Shown here one piece after another: positions 51,368 to 61,243 of a stretch of 64,000 bases of DNA (positions within the stretch are counted from its first letter, which is position 1; each line of letters begins with the position of its first letter). A program made the translations under genes and the position numbers. The notes below the pieces were generated by a model. That model did not search any database. It saw only the letters and a program-made list of their open reading frames with translations, and was not told the origin of the DNA. Origin of the DNA: Vibrio thalassae (GTDB lineage: Bacteria; Pseudomonadota; Gammaproteobacteria; Enterobacterales; Vibrionaceae); the NCBI RefSeq assembly GCF_900089835.1, contig NZ_OANU01000014.1, positions 1 to 64,000 on the forward strand, written 5' to 3'.

Positions 51368-54118
51368 ATGAGAACGAAATTAAAACAGTGGCTGGTTGCC
51401 AGTGTCTGTATGACAGCGGCATTTACTATGCCAGTAAACGCTCAAACGCCAACACCACAGCAGATGGAAATGTTCAAAAGTTTGCCAGCTAGCCAACAGC
51501 AAGCATTAGCAGCGCAATATGGAATAACTCTGCCAAGTAGTAGCGGAACGACTGAACAATACCAAAATCCGCAGTTGATGAATGAGCGTGGTGCGCAAGG
51601 AGCACAAAGCTCCGCACAGCCTCAAGCAACTTATATTAAAGGGCCCGATGGTCAATTTGTTGAGCAAACCTTTATTCAAGACGCTGACGGTCAATTTATT
51701 CCCAACCCTAATCCCCCAAAAGAAAAGCAAAATATTCCTTTGCAACGTTTTGGTATTAACCTGTTCGCGTCATCGCCTTCGACATTTGCACCGATAAGTG
51801 ATGTACCAGTACCCGCGGAGTATCAAGTTGGCCCAGGTGATGAAATAGTAATTCAGCTGTTCGGTAAGGAAAACCAGATTCACCGTTTGAGAGTGAACCG
51901 TGAAGGTGTGGTTAATTTCCCAACATTGGGCCCCATTCAAGTTGGCGGAATGAGCTTCTCTAACGTACGCGAATCATTACAACAACGTGTGCGTGAACAG
52001 ATGATTGGGGTACGTAGCGATGTCACTATGGGTGAACTGCGTACCATGCAGATTTTCGTGATGGGTGATGCCTATAAGCCAGGTGCGTATACCGTAAGCG
52101 GACTGACAACCATTTCTCAAGCGATTTACTATAGTGGTGGTTTTAGCGAAAGCGGTGCACTGCGTGATATTCAGCTAAAACGCAATGGAAAGCTAATCCG
52201 TCGTTTGGATATGTATGACTTACTACTAAAAGGTGATACTCGCAACGATGTGCGCTTAATGCCGGGTGATGTGGTCTTTATTGGTCCAGTAAAACAAACT
52301 GTTTCTATAGAAGGTGAGGTGAATCGCCCTGCCATTTATGAAATCAAGCCTGGGGAAAGTTACGCTCATATCCTGAATATGGCTGCTGGATTGACGGCGA
52401 ACGCCTATGCCGATCAAGTTCAAGTTAAGCGCTCTGCTAAACATGGTGTTCGTGAAGTATTAACACTCGCACTCAATACTAATGCAGGTTTAAATACTAA
52501 AGCTAAAAGTGGTGACCAAGTAACTGTTGGCAAGCGTAGTGATGAGTTAAAGAACTACGTGCAAGTGGAAGGTGACGTATTGCATCCGGGTTACTACCAG
52601 TGGAAAAACGGCACTAAGATTTCGCATATTTTCTCTAGTGTAGATACCGCGTTTAATTCAACCGCAGATGTGCACTATGCCCTTGTTGTGCGTGAAATAA
52701 ACCCTCAACGTGATGTTCGTGTTTATCAAATTGACCTAGCCAACGCGATTATGGCACCAAGTAGCAAAGACAATATGCTTCTTAACTCTCGTGATCGTAT
52801 CCTAGTGTTTAACCGATTTAATCTTGAAGAGTTAGATTCACTTTCACAGCTAGGTGAAAAAAATGTTACGGCAAAGACTTTCGAGCAAGCTCAGTTGCAG
52901 AGCTTTGAAGAAGAGTTGAAAGGCCAGCAAAATGCATTGAAAGGTGCTGAGCAACTTGACAATCAACAAGTCAAACTCATCTATCAAGGTCAAGAAATTA
53001 CCCAAGAACAAATTGATATGGTGAAGCGTTCTACTCGTCGATCCTTGCTCGCACCTGTGTTGATGCAGCTTCGCCAACAAGCTGTTTATGGCCATCCACC
53101 TATGATCGCAGAAGTGAGTGGTGAAGTTAAACACCCAGGTAATTACCCAATTACCAATAATAATACTGTAAAAGACTTGGTGGCGGCTGCAGGAGGCTTG
53201 ACACCAGATGCTTATATTATGAATGCCGAACTATCTCGCACAGTTGTTGACCAAAAAGACCAACGCTCGGTATTGGATATTTCTCGTATTAATCTGGGTA
53301 ACGCATTACTTAGTGATGTCAATGAAAACGCTATCATTGGTCCACGTGATCGCTTAAATGTCCTTGAGCAACCCAATGCTAATATGCACCGCTCCGTGAC
53401 ATTAAAAGGTGAAGTGAAATTCCCGGGTACTTACACAGTAAGGCAGGGTGAAACCATTAGTGAGCTTATCGAGCGTGCTGGTGGCTTAACCAAATTCGCC
53501 CATCCGCAAGGCGCAATTTTCACTCGTGAAGCACTTCGTTTACAGGAAGAAAAGCAGCTTAACGAATACGCAGCTGATATTCGTAAAGAAACTGCGAAGA
53601 AGACCTTCCGTGTTGATAATAATCTAGGCTCCACTATCACAGACCCTGATAAAACATTGGCGTTTGTAGAAGAAGCCAGTAAGAGCAAAGCGCTTGGCCG
53701 TATGGTCGTTCAACTCGATGAAATCACACAAGGCAACCAAGCTGCTGACTTTATGCTAGAAGATGGTGACTTCTTATTTGTACCAACCTTCCGCAATACC
53801 GTATCAATTATGGGTGAAGTCCAGGTGTCTATCACTTACTTGTTGGATAACAAGCTAAAAGTAAAAGACTACCTAAACAAAGCGGGTGGTATTAAAAAGC
53901 AAGCGGATGAAGACCGCATTTTTGTTGTACGTGCTGATGGCTCTGTCTACAAGCCTAACTCCGGCTACTGGTTTGGTAATCGCAATGAAGAGCTAAAACC
54001 AGGTGATACGATTGTTGTGCCGATTGATACGGATTACCGTGATGCACTTAGCACCTGGACAGCTGCCACGCAAATCCTATACCAAATTGGTGTAGCGGTT
54101 AATGCGATTAATAAGTAA
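51368..54118 (+). CDS. Wza-like polysaccharide export protein with many SLBB domains
   Basis: The 916-residue outer-membrane export channel protein (OtnA/WbfF type in V. cholerae O139, from family knowledge) has a signal peptide near residues 8-25. The polysaccharide export domain starts at VPAEYQVGPGDEIVIQLFGK. At least five SLBB-type repeats follow, each with a phrase such as VFVMGDAYKPGAYTVSGL, VSIEGEVNRPAIYEI, VQVEGDVLHPGYYQW, AEVSGEVKHPGNYPI and VTLKGEVKFPGTYTV. It is longer than E. coli Wza (about 380), as in the vibrio type. It passes polymer across the outer membrane, with Wzz next to it. Confidence 0.88.
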   Translation: MRTKLKQWLVASVCMTAAFTMPVNAQTPTPQQMEMFKSLPASQQQALAAQYGITLPSSSGTTEQYQNPQLMNERGAQGAQSSAQPQATYIKGPDGQFVEQTFIQDADGQFIPNPNPPKEKQNIPLQRFGINLFASSPSTFAPISDVPVPAEYQVGPGDEIVIQLFGKENQIHRLRVNREGVVNFPTLGPIQVGGMSFSNVRESLQQRVREQMIGVRSDVTMGELRTMQIFVMGDAYKPGAYTVSGLTTISQAIYYSGGFSESGALRDIQLKRNGKLIRRLDMYDLLLKGDTRNDVRLMPGDVVFIGPVKQTVSIEGEVNRPAIYEIKPGESYAHILNMAAGLTANAYADQVQVKRSAKHGVREVLTLALNTNAGLNTKAKSGDQVTVGKRSDELKNYVQVEGDVLHPGYYQWKNGTKISHIFSSVDTAFNSTADVHYALVVREINPQRDVRVYQIDLANAIMAPSSKDNMLLNSRDRILVFNRFNLEELDSLSQLGEKNVTAKTFEQAQLQSFEEELKGQQNALKGAEQLDNQQVKLIYQGQEITQEQIDMVKRSTRRSLLAPVLMQLRQQAVYGHPPMIAEVSGEVKHPGNYPITNNNTVKDLVAAAGGLTPDAYIMNAELSRTVVDQKDQRSVLDISRINLGNALLSDVNENAIIGPRDRLNVLEQPNANMHRSVTLKGEVKFPGTYTVRQGETISELIERAGGLTKFAHPQGAIFTREALRLQEEKQLNEYAADIRKETAKKTFRVDNNLGSTITDPDKTLAFVEEASKSKALGRMVVQLDEITQGNQAADFMLEDGDFLFVPTFRNTVSIMGEVQVSITYLLDNKLKVKDYLNKAGGIKKQADEDRIFVVRADGSVYKPNSGYWFGNRNEELKPGDTIVVPIDTDYRDALSTWTAATQILYQIGVAVNAINK

Positions 54119-54136
54119 CAGTTCGGAGTAGAAAAT

Positions 54137-55111
54137 ATGAGTCAGAACAACTATCCGAACCAACTGCCACCGCAGTTTGCGCAGCAAAGCCACGACGATG
54201 AAATTGATCTCAAAGAGCTGTTTATCGCGCTTTGGAAAGGGAAGTGGATAATCGTTGCGACAACCTTTGTGTTTGCTGTAGGGGCGGTACTATTCGCGAT
54301 AAGCCAGCCTAACACTTACAAAGCCGATACCTTATTAGCCCCAGCAGAAAGCTCGGGGCAGGGTGGACTGGCTAAAATGGCAGGGCAACTTGGCGGCTTG
54401 GCGGCGCTTGCTGGGGTAAGCCTTGGTGGTGGTGAGAGCAGTCAAACAGACCTAGCCGTGCAAGTAATGAAATCTCGTCAGTTTGTTGACCATTTTATTC
54501 AAAAGCATGATCTTTTGGTGCCAATAATGGCAGCGAAAGAGTGGGATGCGAATACGAATACCTTGGTTTTGGATGATGAGGCGTATGACGCATCTACAGG
54601 CGAGTGGCTACGTGAACCAAAAGGATTACGCGGCTCTGAACCATCAGCGCAAGAAGCGTATGAGGTATTTATCAAAAACATGTTTAGTGTAAGCCAGGAT
54701 AAAGAAAGTGGCTTATACACAGTAAGCATTGAGTTCTTTTCACCATTACTCGCGCAGCAATGGACCACATGGTTGGTGGAAGACATCAACAAAGTGATGC
54801 GAGAGCGTGTGATTGCTGAGAGTACTCAGAACTTGGATTACCTTGCTGAGCAGCTTAATAAAACTTCGGTGGCGGAGATGCAAAGTGCGTTTTACCAGAT
54901 CGTTGAAGAGCAGACCAAGAGTTTGATGCTTGCCGAGGTTCAGGAGGAGTTCATTTTTAAAGTGGTGGATCCTGCCGTGGTGCCTGAGCTGAAAGCGGGG
55001 CCGAAGCGTGCGCTGATTTGCGTGCTTGGGACCTTGCTTGGTGGCATGTTGGGCGTTGCCATTGTGTTAGTTCGCTTCGCATTTAGAAAAGAACAGGACA
55101 ATGGCGATTGA
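54137..55111 (+). CDS. wzz: Wzz-type chain-length determinant
   Basis: The 324-residue inner-membrane protein has two transmembrane helices (about 38-60, KWIIVATTFVFAVGAVLFAI, and 293-315, ICVLGTLLGGMLGVAIVLV) enclosing a helical periplasmic domain. DEIDLKELFIALWKGKW is the standard N-terminal motif. The Pro-rich entry to the second helix (VVDPAVVPELKAGPKRA) is typical. It controls polymer length by acting on the Wzy polymerase. It lies 18 bases after the exporter. No BY-kinase (Wzc) is seen. Confidence 0.92.
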   Translation: MSQNNYPNQLPPQFAQQSHDDEIDLKELFIALWKGKWIIVATTFVFAVGAVLFAISQPNTYKADTLLAPAESSGQGGLAKMAGQLGGLAALAGVSLGGGESSQTDLAVQVMKSRQFVDHFIQKHDLLVPIMAAKEWDANTNTLVLDDEAYDASTGEWLREPKGLRGSEPSAQEAYEVFIKNMFSVSQDKESGLYTVSIEFFSPLLAQQWTTWLVEDINKVMRERVIAESTQNLDYLAEQLNKTSVAEMQSAFYQIVEEQTKSLMLAEVQEEFIFKVVDPAVVPELKAGPKRALICVLGTLLGGMLGVAIVLVRFAFRKEQDNGD

Positions 55112-55409
55112 GACTCTAGAACCTAGGCTCTTACTATCATCCTCCAAACCTCGTCAGCTTTAGTCATTTCGTGAGCGTCACCAAAGTGACGATATATCAT
55201 AGTGAGTGATTAACAAAAAAGCGGCACCTATTGGGGCGGTTTTTAAAAAGGTAGCAAAATCTAGGTTTTATAAGGGGCTGTCGAAAATAGGCTGTCTCAA
55301 AATGAATGAAAAGTGTCTCAGTATATAAATTTCACTGAGACCAACTTTTGCAAAAAACTCAAATCTTAAGGGAGCGAGCTCCCTACAACGTTAAAAAGTG
55401 GCAAATTCA
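55112..55409. other. Junction between export genes and variable sugar genes
   Basis: There is no gene in these 298 bases. CGTCACCAAAGTGACG (55174-55190) is a hairpin. aaaaagcggcaccta...ggggcggttttt near 55219-55250 looks like a weak terminator. Two copies of GGCTGTCNNAAAAT (55277 and 55291, about 15 bases apart) resemble IS termini, and GTCTCAGT-N11-ACTGAGAC is another hairpin just beyond. This is a likely recombination point for O-antigen exchange. Confidence 0.45.
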
Positions 55410-56537
55410 ATGGCTAAGAAAAAAGTCTTAACGGTTTTCGGCACACGTCCAGAAGCCATCAAAATGGCTCCTCTTGTTCACGCATTAGCAGCTGATGAGC
55501 GCTTCGAAGCAAAATGCTGCGTCACCGCACAGCACAGAGAAATGCTGGACCAAGTGTTAGAGTTGTTCGAAATTACTCCGGACTATGATTTGAACCTGAT
55601 GAAAGCAGGTCAAACGCTTAATGATGTGACAGCGCGTATCGTTCAAGAGTTAAAAACCGTCCTTCAAGAATTTAAACCAGATGTCGTTTTGGTTCATGGA
55701 GATACGGCGACGACCTTTGCCGCTAGCTTAGCCGCTTACTACGAACAAATTGAAGTGGGTCATGTGGAAGCTGGCCTTCGTACTGGAAATATCTACTCGC
55801 CGTGGCCAGAAGAAGCGAACCGCCGTTTGACGGGTGTACTAACAAAGTATCACTTTGCCCCAACCGAAACGTCAAAAGAAAACCTCCTACGTGAAAACTT
55901 TACGCCGGATGATATTTACGTAACAGGCAACACCGTTATTGATGCGCTGCTCATGGTGAAAGATAAAATCGAATCGGATAGCGACTTGAATGCGACGTTA
56001 GCTGCTCAGTTTCCATTCTTAGATGACAGCAAGAAATTAATCTTGGTAACGGGTCATCGCAGAGAGAGCTTTGGAGGAGGGTTTGAGCGCATTTGTGAAG
56101 CGTTGGCCATCACAGCCAAAGCGCATCCTGATACTCAAATACTGTACCCAATGCACTTAAACCCAAATGTACGAGGTCCTGTAAATAGAGTTCTAAAGGG
56201 TATTGAGAATATTCACCTTATTGAGCCGCAGCAATATTTACCATTTATCTACCTCATGAGCCGCGCACATATAATCCTTACCGATTCGGGAGGTATTCAA
56301 GAAGAAGCTCCATCACTTGGTAAGCCGGTACTTGTAATGAGAGATACAACGGAACGCCCTGAAGCGGTTGAAGCCGGAACAGTGAAACTGGTAGGAACTG
56401 ATGTAGGTAGAATTATTAGTCACTTAAACGAGTTACTTTCTAATAAAACGGCCTATCAAACGATGAGCTTTTCACATAACCCATATGGTGATGGAAAAGC
56501 ATGTGAGAGAATTTGCAACAATTTAGCAACTAAGTAA
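55410..56537 (+). CDS. wecB: UDP-N-acetylglucosamine 2-epimerase (non-hydrolysing)
   Basis: The enzyme makes UDP-ManNAc. I start at ATG 55410 ([20 protein letters not shown]), four codons inside the longest frame. It has 375 residues as usual. [54 protein letters not shown] and [20 protein letters not shown] are the family hallmarks. No wecC dehydrogenase appears in the window; it may lie to the right or the product may be used as ManNAc. Confidence 0.96.
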   Translation: MAKKKVLTVFGTRPEAIKMAPLVHALAADERFEAKCCVTAQHREMLDQVLELFEITPDYDLNLMKAGQTLNDVTARIVQELKTVLQEFKPDVVLVHGDTATTFAASLAAYYEQIEVGHVEAGLRTGNIYSPWPEEANRRLTGVLTKYHFAPTETSKENLLRENFTPDDIYVTGNTVIDALLMVKDKIESDSDLNATLAAQFPFLDDSKKLILVTGHRRESFGGGFERICEALAITAKAHPDTQILYPMHLNPNVRGPVNRVLKGIENIHLIEPQQYLPFIYLMSRAHIILTDSGGIQEEAPSLGKPVLVMRDTTERPEAVEAGTVKLVGTDVGRIISHLNELLSNKTAYQTMSFSHNPYGDGKACERICNNLATK

Positions 56538-56550
56538 TGGAAGAATATAA

Positions 56551-57654
56551 ATGAAACCTGTATACGAGCAAAGATTAAGAATTGTAGACGACTACTTTAA
56601 TAGAGCGAGTTTTGACACCAAATTGATGAATTACTATTCAAATAAAAACATACTTGTCACTGGAGGTGCTGGGGCTATCGGTAGTAATCTCACAATCATG
56701 TTATCCAAGCTGGTTGGTGAAAGCGGAAAGATTGTAATTTTGGACAACTTAAGCTCTTCAAAAAATAAATCTAATTGGAATATCACTCCGTTGGCAAATG
56801 TGATGTTCGTTGAAGGTGATATTCGTAGCGATATTGATCTTAAAAGAGTTTTTAAAGAAGAGATCGATATTGTTTTCCATCTTGCAGCATTTTTTGCGAA
56901 TCAAAACTCTGTCGATTATCCAGAAATATCAGCAGAGGTTGATATTTTAGGACAAATTAGGTTATTAGAGTATTCAAGGTTAGCAAAAGTAAGTCGTTTT
57001 GTGTATGCATCGAGTGGTTGTGCAGTCTATGGCTCTTCAGCGCAACTACCGGTTAAGGAAGATTTCATATCTATGCATCTTACAACCCCTTATCAAGTTA
57101 ATAAAATGACGGGTGAAATGTACTGCAACTTCTATCACCATAACTACGGACTAAATACTGTAAATTGTAGGTTCTTTAATTCATATGGACCAGGAGAGAT
57201 CCCTGGACAATACCGAAATGTGATCCCAAATTTTATCTATTGGGCGATGAAAAAACAGCCACTACCAATTACTGGCGATGGATCAGAAACGAGAGACTTT
57301 ACATACGTGCTTGATTTAGTTCAAGGTCTAGTAAAATCAGGTTTTTATGAAGAAGCGATTGGAGAGAACTTTAACCTATCTGCTGGTAGGGAAATTTCAA
57401 TTGCAGATATGGCAAAAGCAGTAAACGTCGCTGCGAGCAACGAGAATAACATTGAATTCAAACCTAGAAGAACTTGGGATACAAAGAAAAGAATGCTAGC
57501 TTGTACCGATAAGGCAGAACGTCTGATCGGCTATAAACCTATTGTAACTTTTGAGGAAGGTTTTGGTGAAAACGTGCAATGGTTCAGTGATAACTGGGAA
57601 CTAATTGAAAAAGATGCTGATTTTAATCCTGGAATGAGCAGCGCAGTACGATAA
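56551..57654 (+). CDS. NAD-dependent sugar epimerase/dehydratase (extended SDR)
   Basis: The 367-residue nucleotide-sugar enzyme has an N-terminal extension of 30 residues before the Rossmann motif VTGGAGAIGSN (36-46). Catalytic YQVNK lies at 181-185 with a preceding Ser-Gly-Cys strand (FVYASSGCAVYG). RFFNSYGPGEIPGQYRNVIP and GDGSETRDFTYVLDLVQGL are conserved substrate-binding parts. A 4-epimerase (GalE/WbpP group) is most likely; the exact substrate cannot be assigned. It lies 13 bases after wecB, at the start of the low-GC part of the cluster. Confidence 0.85.
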   Translation: MKPVYEQRLRIVDDYFNRASFDTKLMNYYSNKNILVTGGAGAIGSNLTIMLSKLVGESGKIVILDNLSSSKNKSNWNITPLANVMFVEGDIRSDIDLKRVFKEEIDIVFHLAAFFANQNSVDYPEISAEVDILGQIRLLEYSRLAKVSRFVYASSGCAVYGSSAQLPVKEDFISMHLTTPYQVNKMTGEMYCNFYHHNYGLNTVNCRFFNSYGPGEIPGQYRNVIPNFIYWAMKKQPLPITGDGSETRDFTYVLDLVQGLVKSGFYEEAIGENFNLSAGREISIADMAKAVNVAASNENNIEFKPRRTWDTKKRMLACTDKAERLIGYKPIVTFEEGFGENVQWFSDNWELIEKDADFNPGMSSAVR

Positions 57655-57711
57655 GAATATAAATAATCTATAAATGGCATATCCAGTGTTGATTTGCCAT
57701 TATTTTTATTA

Positions 57712-58761
57712 ATGAATAAGATATCTAAAATGAACGTAATTTTACTATCGAAAAACTATAGTGAATATAAATCTGGTTACTATCATGCTGATATAGTGGG
57801 TAGTTGGGTCAGTCAAACCAACTGTTTTGTTTATGGTCCAGGTTATAGCAATTATGATAGCTCTGATGAAATTAGTGATGTTATTAAAAAATCTGGTTTT
57901 AAGCGACAAGAAATTGATCTAATAGTTTTTTCAACTAGCTGGGATGAGGATGATAGAGAAGATACAGTTGATCCTCATGAATCAATATCTGTATCTGAAT
58001 ATGAAGATATTAAGCGAGTATACTATCTAAACAAAGAGTATAAAAAGCTAGACTTAAGGTTTGAATATATAAGACGTCAAAATATAGACGTTGTGGTTAC
58101 AGTTCATCCAGAATATAAAAACTGGGAAAAGGAAACTGGAATCAAGTTCATCAAGAGTCATTTTGCGGTTAACTTAGAGCGTTTTAATTACAATAATGAG
58201 AAAAAGAAATACGACTTTGGCTTTACAGGAGGTCTTCATCTAAATCATTTGGACTATCGGTCGAAAGTGAAGATGGAGATTTTCAAAGAGCAGTCTGTAA
58301 AAGTTAAGTCTAATAGAGGGTTAGACGGTATTATAAATCGAGGGGTTATAAAGGAAAAATATAGAGATTACGATATTTATTGGGCGGAGTTTGGTGCAAA
58401 GAATATATTAGGTAAAAGTTTACTCCCTAGTGGTGAAAAATATGCAAATTTCCTTAGGAAATTTAATAGCTTTCTTAATACACCATCAGCCATAGGAATA
58501 TTCAATACACGTTTTTTTGAATTAATGGCATCTAAAACATTAATATTATGTCCTAGAGTTGAAGAATATGATGGTTTAATGATAGACGGAGTTAATTGTG
58601 TAATGTTTAATCCTGATATGAGTGATTTTGAAGATATATTAAAGAAATCCAAAATGGAAAATTATCGTACCCCTATTGTTGAGAATGCTTATCGTATGGT
58701 AAAAGAGCATACATATGAAAGGCGAGTTTTGAATATTCTTGAAAATATAGGTTTTCGTTAA
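57712..58761 (+). CDS. CgeB-like glycosyltransferase (GT1/GT4-type)
   Basis: This is a 349-residue putative glycosyltransferase. The N-terminal half has an unusual start, MNVILLSKNYSEYKSGYYHA, and many acidic residues. The second half has KYDFGFTGGLHLNHLDYRSK, NSFLNTPSAIGIFNTRFFEL and MASKTLILCPRVEEYDGLMI, then DGVNCVMFNPD. That R.FE.MAS..L.L......D.L..G.N form is the CgeB/Glyco_trans_1_2 pattern. Two ATG codons (57712 and 57730) could start it; ribosome sites are poor. Confidence 0.65.
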   Translation: MNKISKMNVILLSKNYSEYKSGYYHADIVGSWVSQTNCFVYGPGYSNYDSSDEISDVIKKSGFKRQEIDLIVFSTSWDEDDREDTVDPHESISVSEYEDIKRVYYLNKEYKKLDLRFEYIRRQNIDVVVTVHPEYKNWEKETGIKFIKSHFAVNLERFNYNNEKKKYDFGFTGGLHLNHLDYRSKVKMEIFKEQSVKVKSNRGLDGIINRGVIKEKYRDYDIYWAEFGAKNILGKSLLPSGEKYANFLRKFNSFLNTPSAIGIFNTRFFELMASKTLILCPRVEEYDGLMIDGVNCVMFNPDMSDFEDILKKSKMENYRTPIVENAYRMVKEHTYERRVLNILENIGFR

Positions 58762-58965
58762 TTATGCTAAATTGTCAGGAGTAGGTTATTGTAATACCCA
58801 GTAGTTATATTTCCGAATGACTATAATATGATTAGATTAAGCATAACCTTAATGCTGTTATTTTTACACTGAGTTTTATTATGTTCGATTCTAAGTGTGT
58901 GACTATATCCTTCAAATCGGTTTTAATAAAAATAATGCTAAATACGATATAAAGAGAATTAATTT

Positions 58966-60096
58966 ATGAAACTGGGTTTATTTTTTAGTAAATGTATAAG
59001 TTTGGAAATCTGGTATAAAAAGGGTTTGGCTACTCGAGAGTTTAAAATTTATAATGAATTATATAGTAATGGTGAACTAAGTGAACTCCATCTTTTTACA
59101 TATGGTTCTGGCGACCAAGAATATCTAAATAAGTTGATGTCTGAGGGCGTAATTGGTGACTATGTAAACTTACATGAGATGCCCAAAATATTTGATAATA
59201 AGTTAGGCAAAAGGATATATCAACTTATACTGCCCTTTAATAATAAAATAATTAAAGATATCGACATTTTAAAAACAAACCAGCTAGATGGTTCTTTAGC
59301 AGCACTACTATCGAAGTTATTATACCGGAAAAAGTTGTACGTAAGAACGGGCTACTCATTGATAACTTTTATGAAGAATCAGAAGCGTTATCCTTGGGTT
59401 TACTTTTGGGAGCTAATTGAAAGAATAGCACTAAAGTACTGTGATATAGCTAGCGCTGCAAGCATTGCAGATCTTGATGAATGGAAGAATAAGGGGGTTG
59501 ACGATAAAAAGCTAAAGTGGCTCCCTAACTTTATTGATGAAAAAGATTTTAAGCCGCAATCGAACATTAACGAAAGAAAAGACAGAATCGTATTCATTGG
59601 TAGGCTTAACGAGCAAAAGAACTTGGAAAATATATTAATAGCTTGTGAGAGAACTAATGTTGAAATCGATGTTTATGGTGAAGGAGAGTTAGGAGAAGAG
59701 CTTAAAACACGGTTTTCGGATACCAGAATAATAAGATTCAAGGGAAAGGTAGATAATAGTAAAGTTCCAGAAATTCTATCGAAATACAAGTACTACATAC
59801 TTTGCTCTCTTTATGAAGGCACACCTAAAACGCTATTAGAAGCAATGTTCTGTGAGGTATACACCATTACATCTAATCGACCAGGAATTAACCTGATCTC
59901 GAAGTTTGGGGGAACTATTTGTGATGGCGTAGAACACATTGAAATAGAAAAAGGAATTATTGATGCTAAGAAAATTTCAAACGAAGATTATTCAGAACTT
60001 GTTTCTAAAACGAGAAATGAAGTAGCTAATATATATTCTTTAAGGAACGTAACTAAAGTCGAGCAAAAAATCTATCAACTTTTAAGTGATATCTAA
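58966..60096 (+). CDS. Family 4 glycosyltransferase
   Basis: The 376-residue GT-B enzyme begins MKLGLFFSKCISLEIWYKKG. The second domain has IVFIGRLNEQKNLENILIAC, a central donor-binding block VPEILSKYKYYILCSLYEGT, then PKTLLEAMFCEVYTITSNRP with the conserved Glu (EAM). These give a retaining glycosyltransferase. A 204-base AT-rich gap with no visible gene precedes it, so it may have its own promoter. The acceptor is unknown. Confidence 0.88.
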   Translation: MKLGLFFSKCISLEIWYKKGLATREFKIYNELYSNGELSELHLFTYGSGDQEYLNKLMSEGVIGDYVNLHEMPKIFDNKLGKRIYQLILPFNNKIIKDIDILKTNQLDGSLAALLSKLLYRKKLYVRTGYSLITFMKNQKRYPWVYFWELIERIALKYCDIASAASIADLDEWKNKGVDDKKLKWLPNFIDEKDFKPQSNINERKDRIVFIGRLNEQKNLENILIACERTNVEIDVYGEGELGEELKTRFSDTRIIRFKGKVDNSKVPEILSKYKYYILCSLYEGTPKTLLEAMFCEVYTITSNRPGINLISKFGGTICDGVEHIEIEKGIIDAKKISNEDYSELVSKTRNEVANIYSLRNVTKVEQKIYQLLSDI

Positions 60097-61243
60097 AGTG
60101 TTCTACTTCTTATTTCTGTCAATTCTACTAACATCACTGGTTAATTTCTCATTTTCACTACAGTTAATTGGTCTTTTTGGTACAGTATCGATACTTTTAA
60201 TAAAGTACAAACCAAAGATGTTTAGAATTAATGTTTTTTCTATACTTATTCTAATAATATTTATCTTTTACAATGTGATGTTGTATTCAGTACATGTTAC
60301 TGTATTAGACGTGATGTCAGTAGAGTCCTTGGCTGCAACATATAATATACTAATTAATATTATTTCTTTGAGCATATCTATAGTTGTATTATTCAAGGTT
60401 TTAGGAGAACCTAGGTTAAAGAGCTTATTTTTACAAAGTATTCAATTGGTGCTGATCGTCCACGTTACGGTATTTTTCCTACAATTTTTTGTTGTCTATC
60501 TTACTGACTATTATATAGACTTTGTACACTTTTTTAGTGGGCAGAATAGTCGTTATTTGAGCTATGTCAAAGTTGGTCTAATAGGAATGTATCGTCCAAC
60601 TGGTTTGTTAGTAGAGCCTTCGACTTATTTTGGTGTAGTGTTTTGTTTGTATATGGCATTAAAGTGCTCTACCTATAAAATTAAGCGCTACATTGAGTAT
60701 GCAGTTATAGCTTCGTTTTTATTAACATTCTCAAGTGTCGCGTATGTTGTCCTAGTAATTTATTTTGTCTCAAGGTTTAATAAACTAGGTATTGTGACAA
60801 ATGCAATTATAGTGTTGTTTTTCTCCATTTTATCTGTGATGTATTTCAGTGAGATAACTCCACATATCGAAAAGATAGTAAACTCTTCTCAGATAAGAAT
60901 TGCATTGGTGGATTACTTAATAAATCGCGATATCGATCTATTGTTACTAGGCCCTAGTATGTTTGGTATCGAACAGCAACTCTATGATTTGGCCTCCGGG
61001 AATATAAGCTCTGCCACTCATTATAATAGAGTCGCGTCGATAAATGATGTAGGGACTTTAGTCTTCTTAATGGTGAAACTTGGCATGACGGGAATTTTAT
61101 TATATATGGTTATGTTATTTCTTTCGTTGAAAAATAGTAAAGCGACCTATTTTTTTTCTGTAACTTTAATAAAGTTGTCAATTATGAATCCAATTTTCGT
61201 TATGCTACTGCCTCTATATTTTATAAAGGATAATGAAACTTGA
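60086..61243 (+). CDS. wzy: Probable O-antigen polymerase
   Basis: The 385-residue membrane protein has about ten hydrophobic segments and a periplasmic loop around residues 255-325 (HIEKIVNSSQIRIALVDYLI to YNRVASINDVGTLVFLMVKL). GMYRPTGLLVEPSTYFGVVF resembles the Wzy active region with Arg and Glu. Wzy proteins share little sequence; the call rests on topology, length and position between a glycosyltransferase and the flippase. The start is GTG at 60086, overlapping the preceding gene by 11 bases, or GTG at 60098. Confidence 0.75.
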   Translation: MISKVFYFLFLSILLTSLVNFSFSLQLIGLFGTVSILLIKYKPKMFRINVFSILILIIFIFYNVMLYSVHVTVLDVMSVESLAATYNILINIISLSISIVVLFKVLGEPRLKSLFLQSIQLVLIVHVTVFFLQFFVVYLTDYYIDFVHFFSGQNSRYLSYVKVGLIGMYRPTGLLVEPSTYFGVVFCLYMALKCSTYKIKRYIEYAVIASFLLTFSSVAYVVLVIYFVSRFNKLGIVTNAIIVLFFSILSVMYFSEITPHIEKIVNSSQIRIALVDYLINRDIDLLLLGPSMFGIEQQLYDLASGNISSATHYNRVASINDVGTLVFLMVKLGMTGILLYMVMLFLSLKNSKATYFFSVTLIKLSIMNPIFVMLLPLYFIKDNET

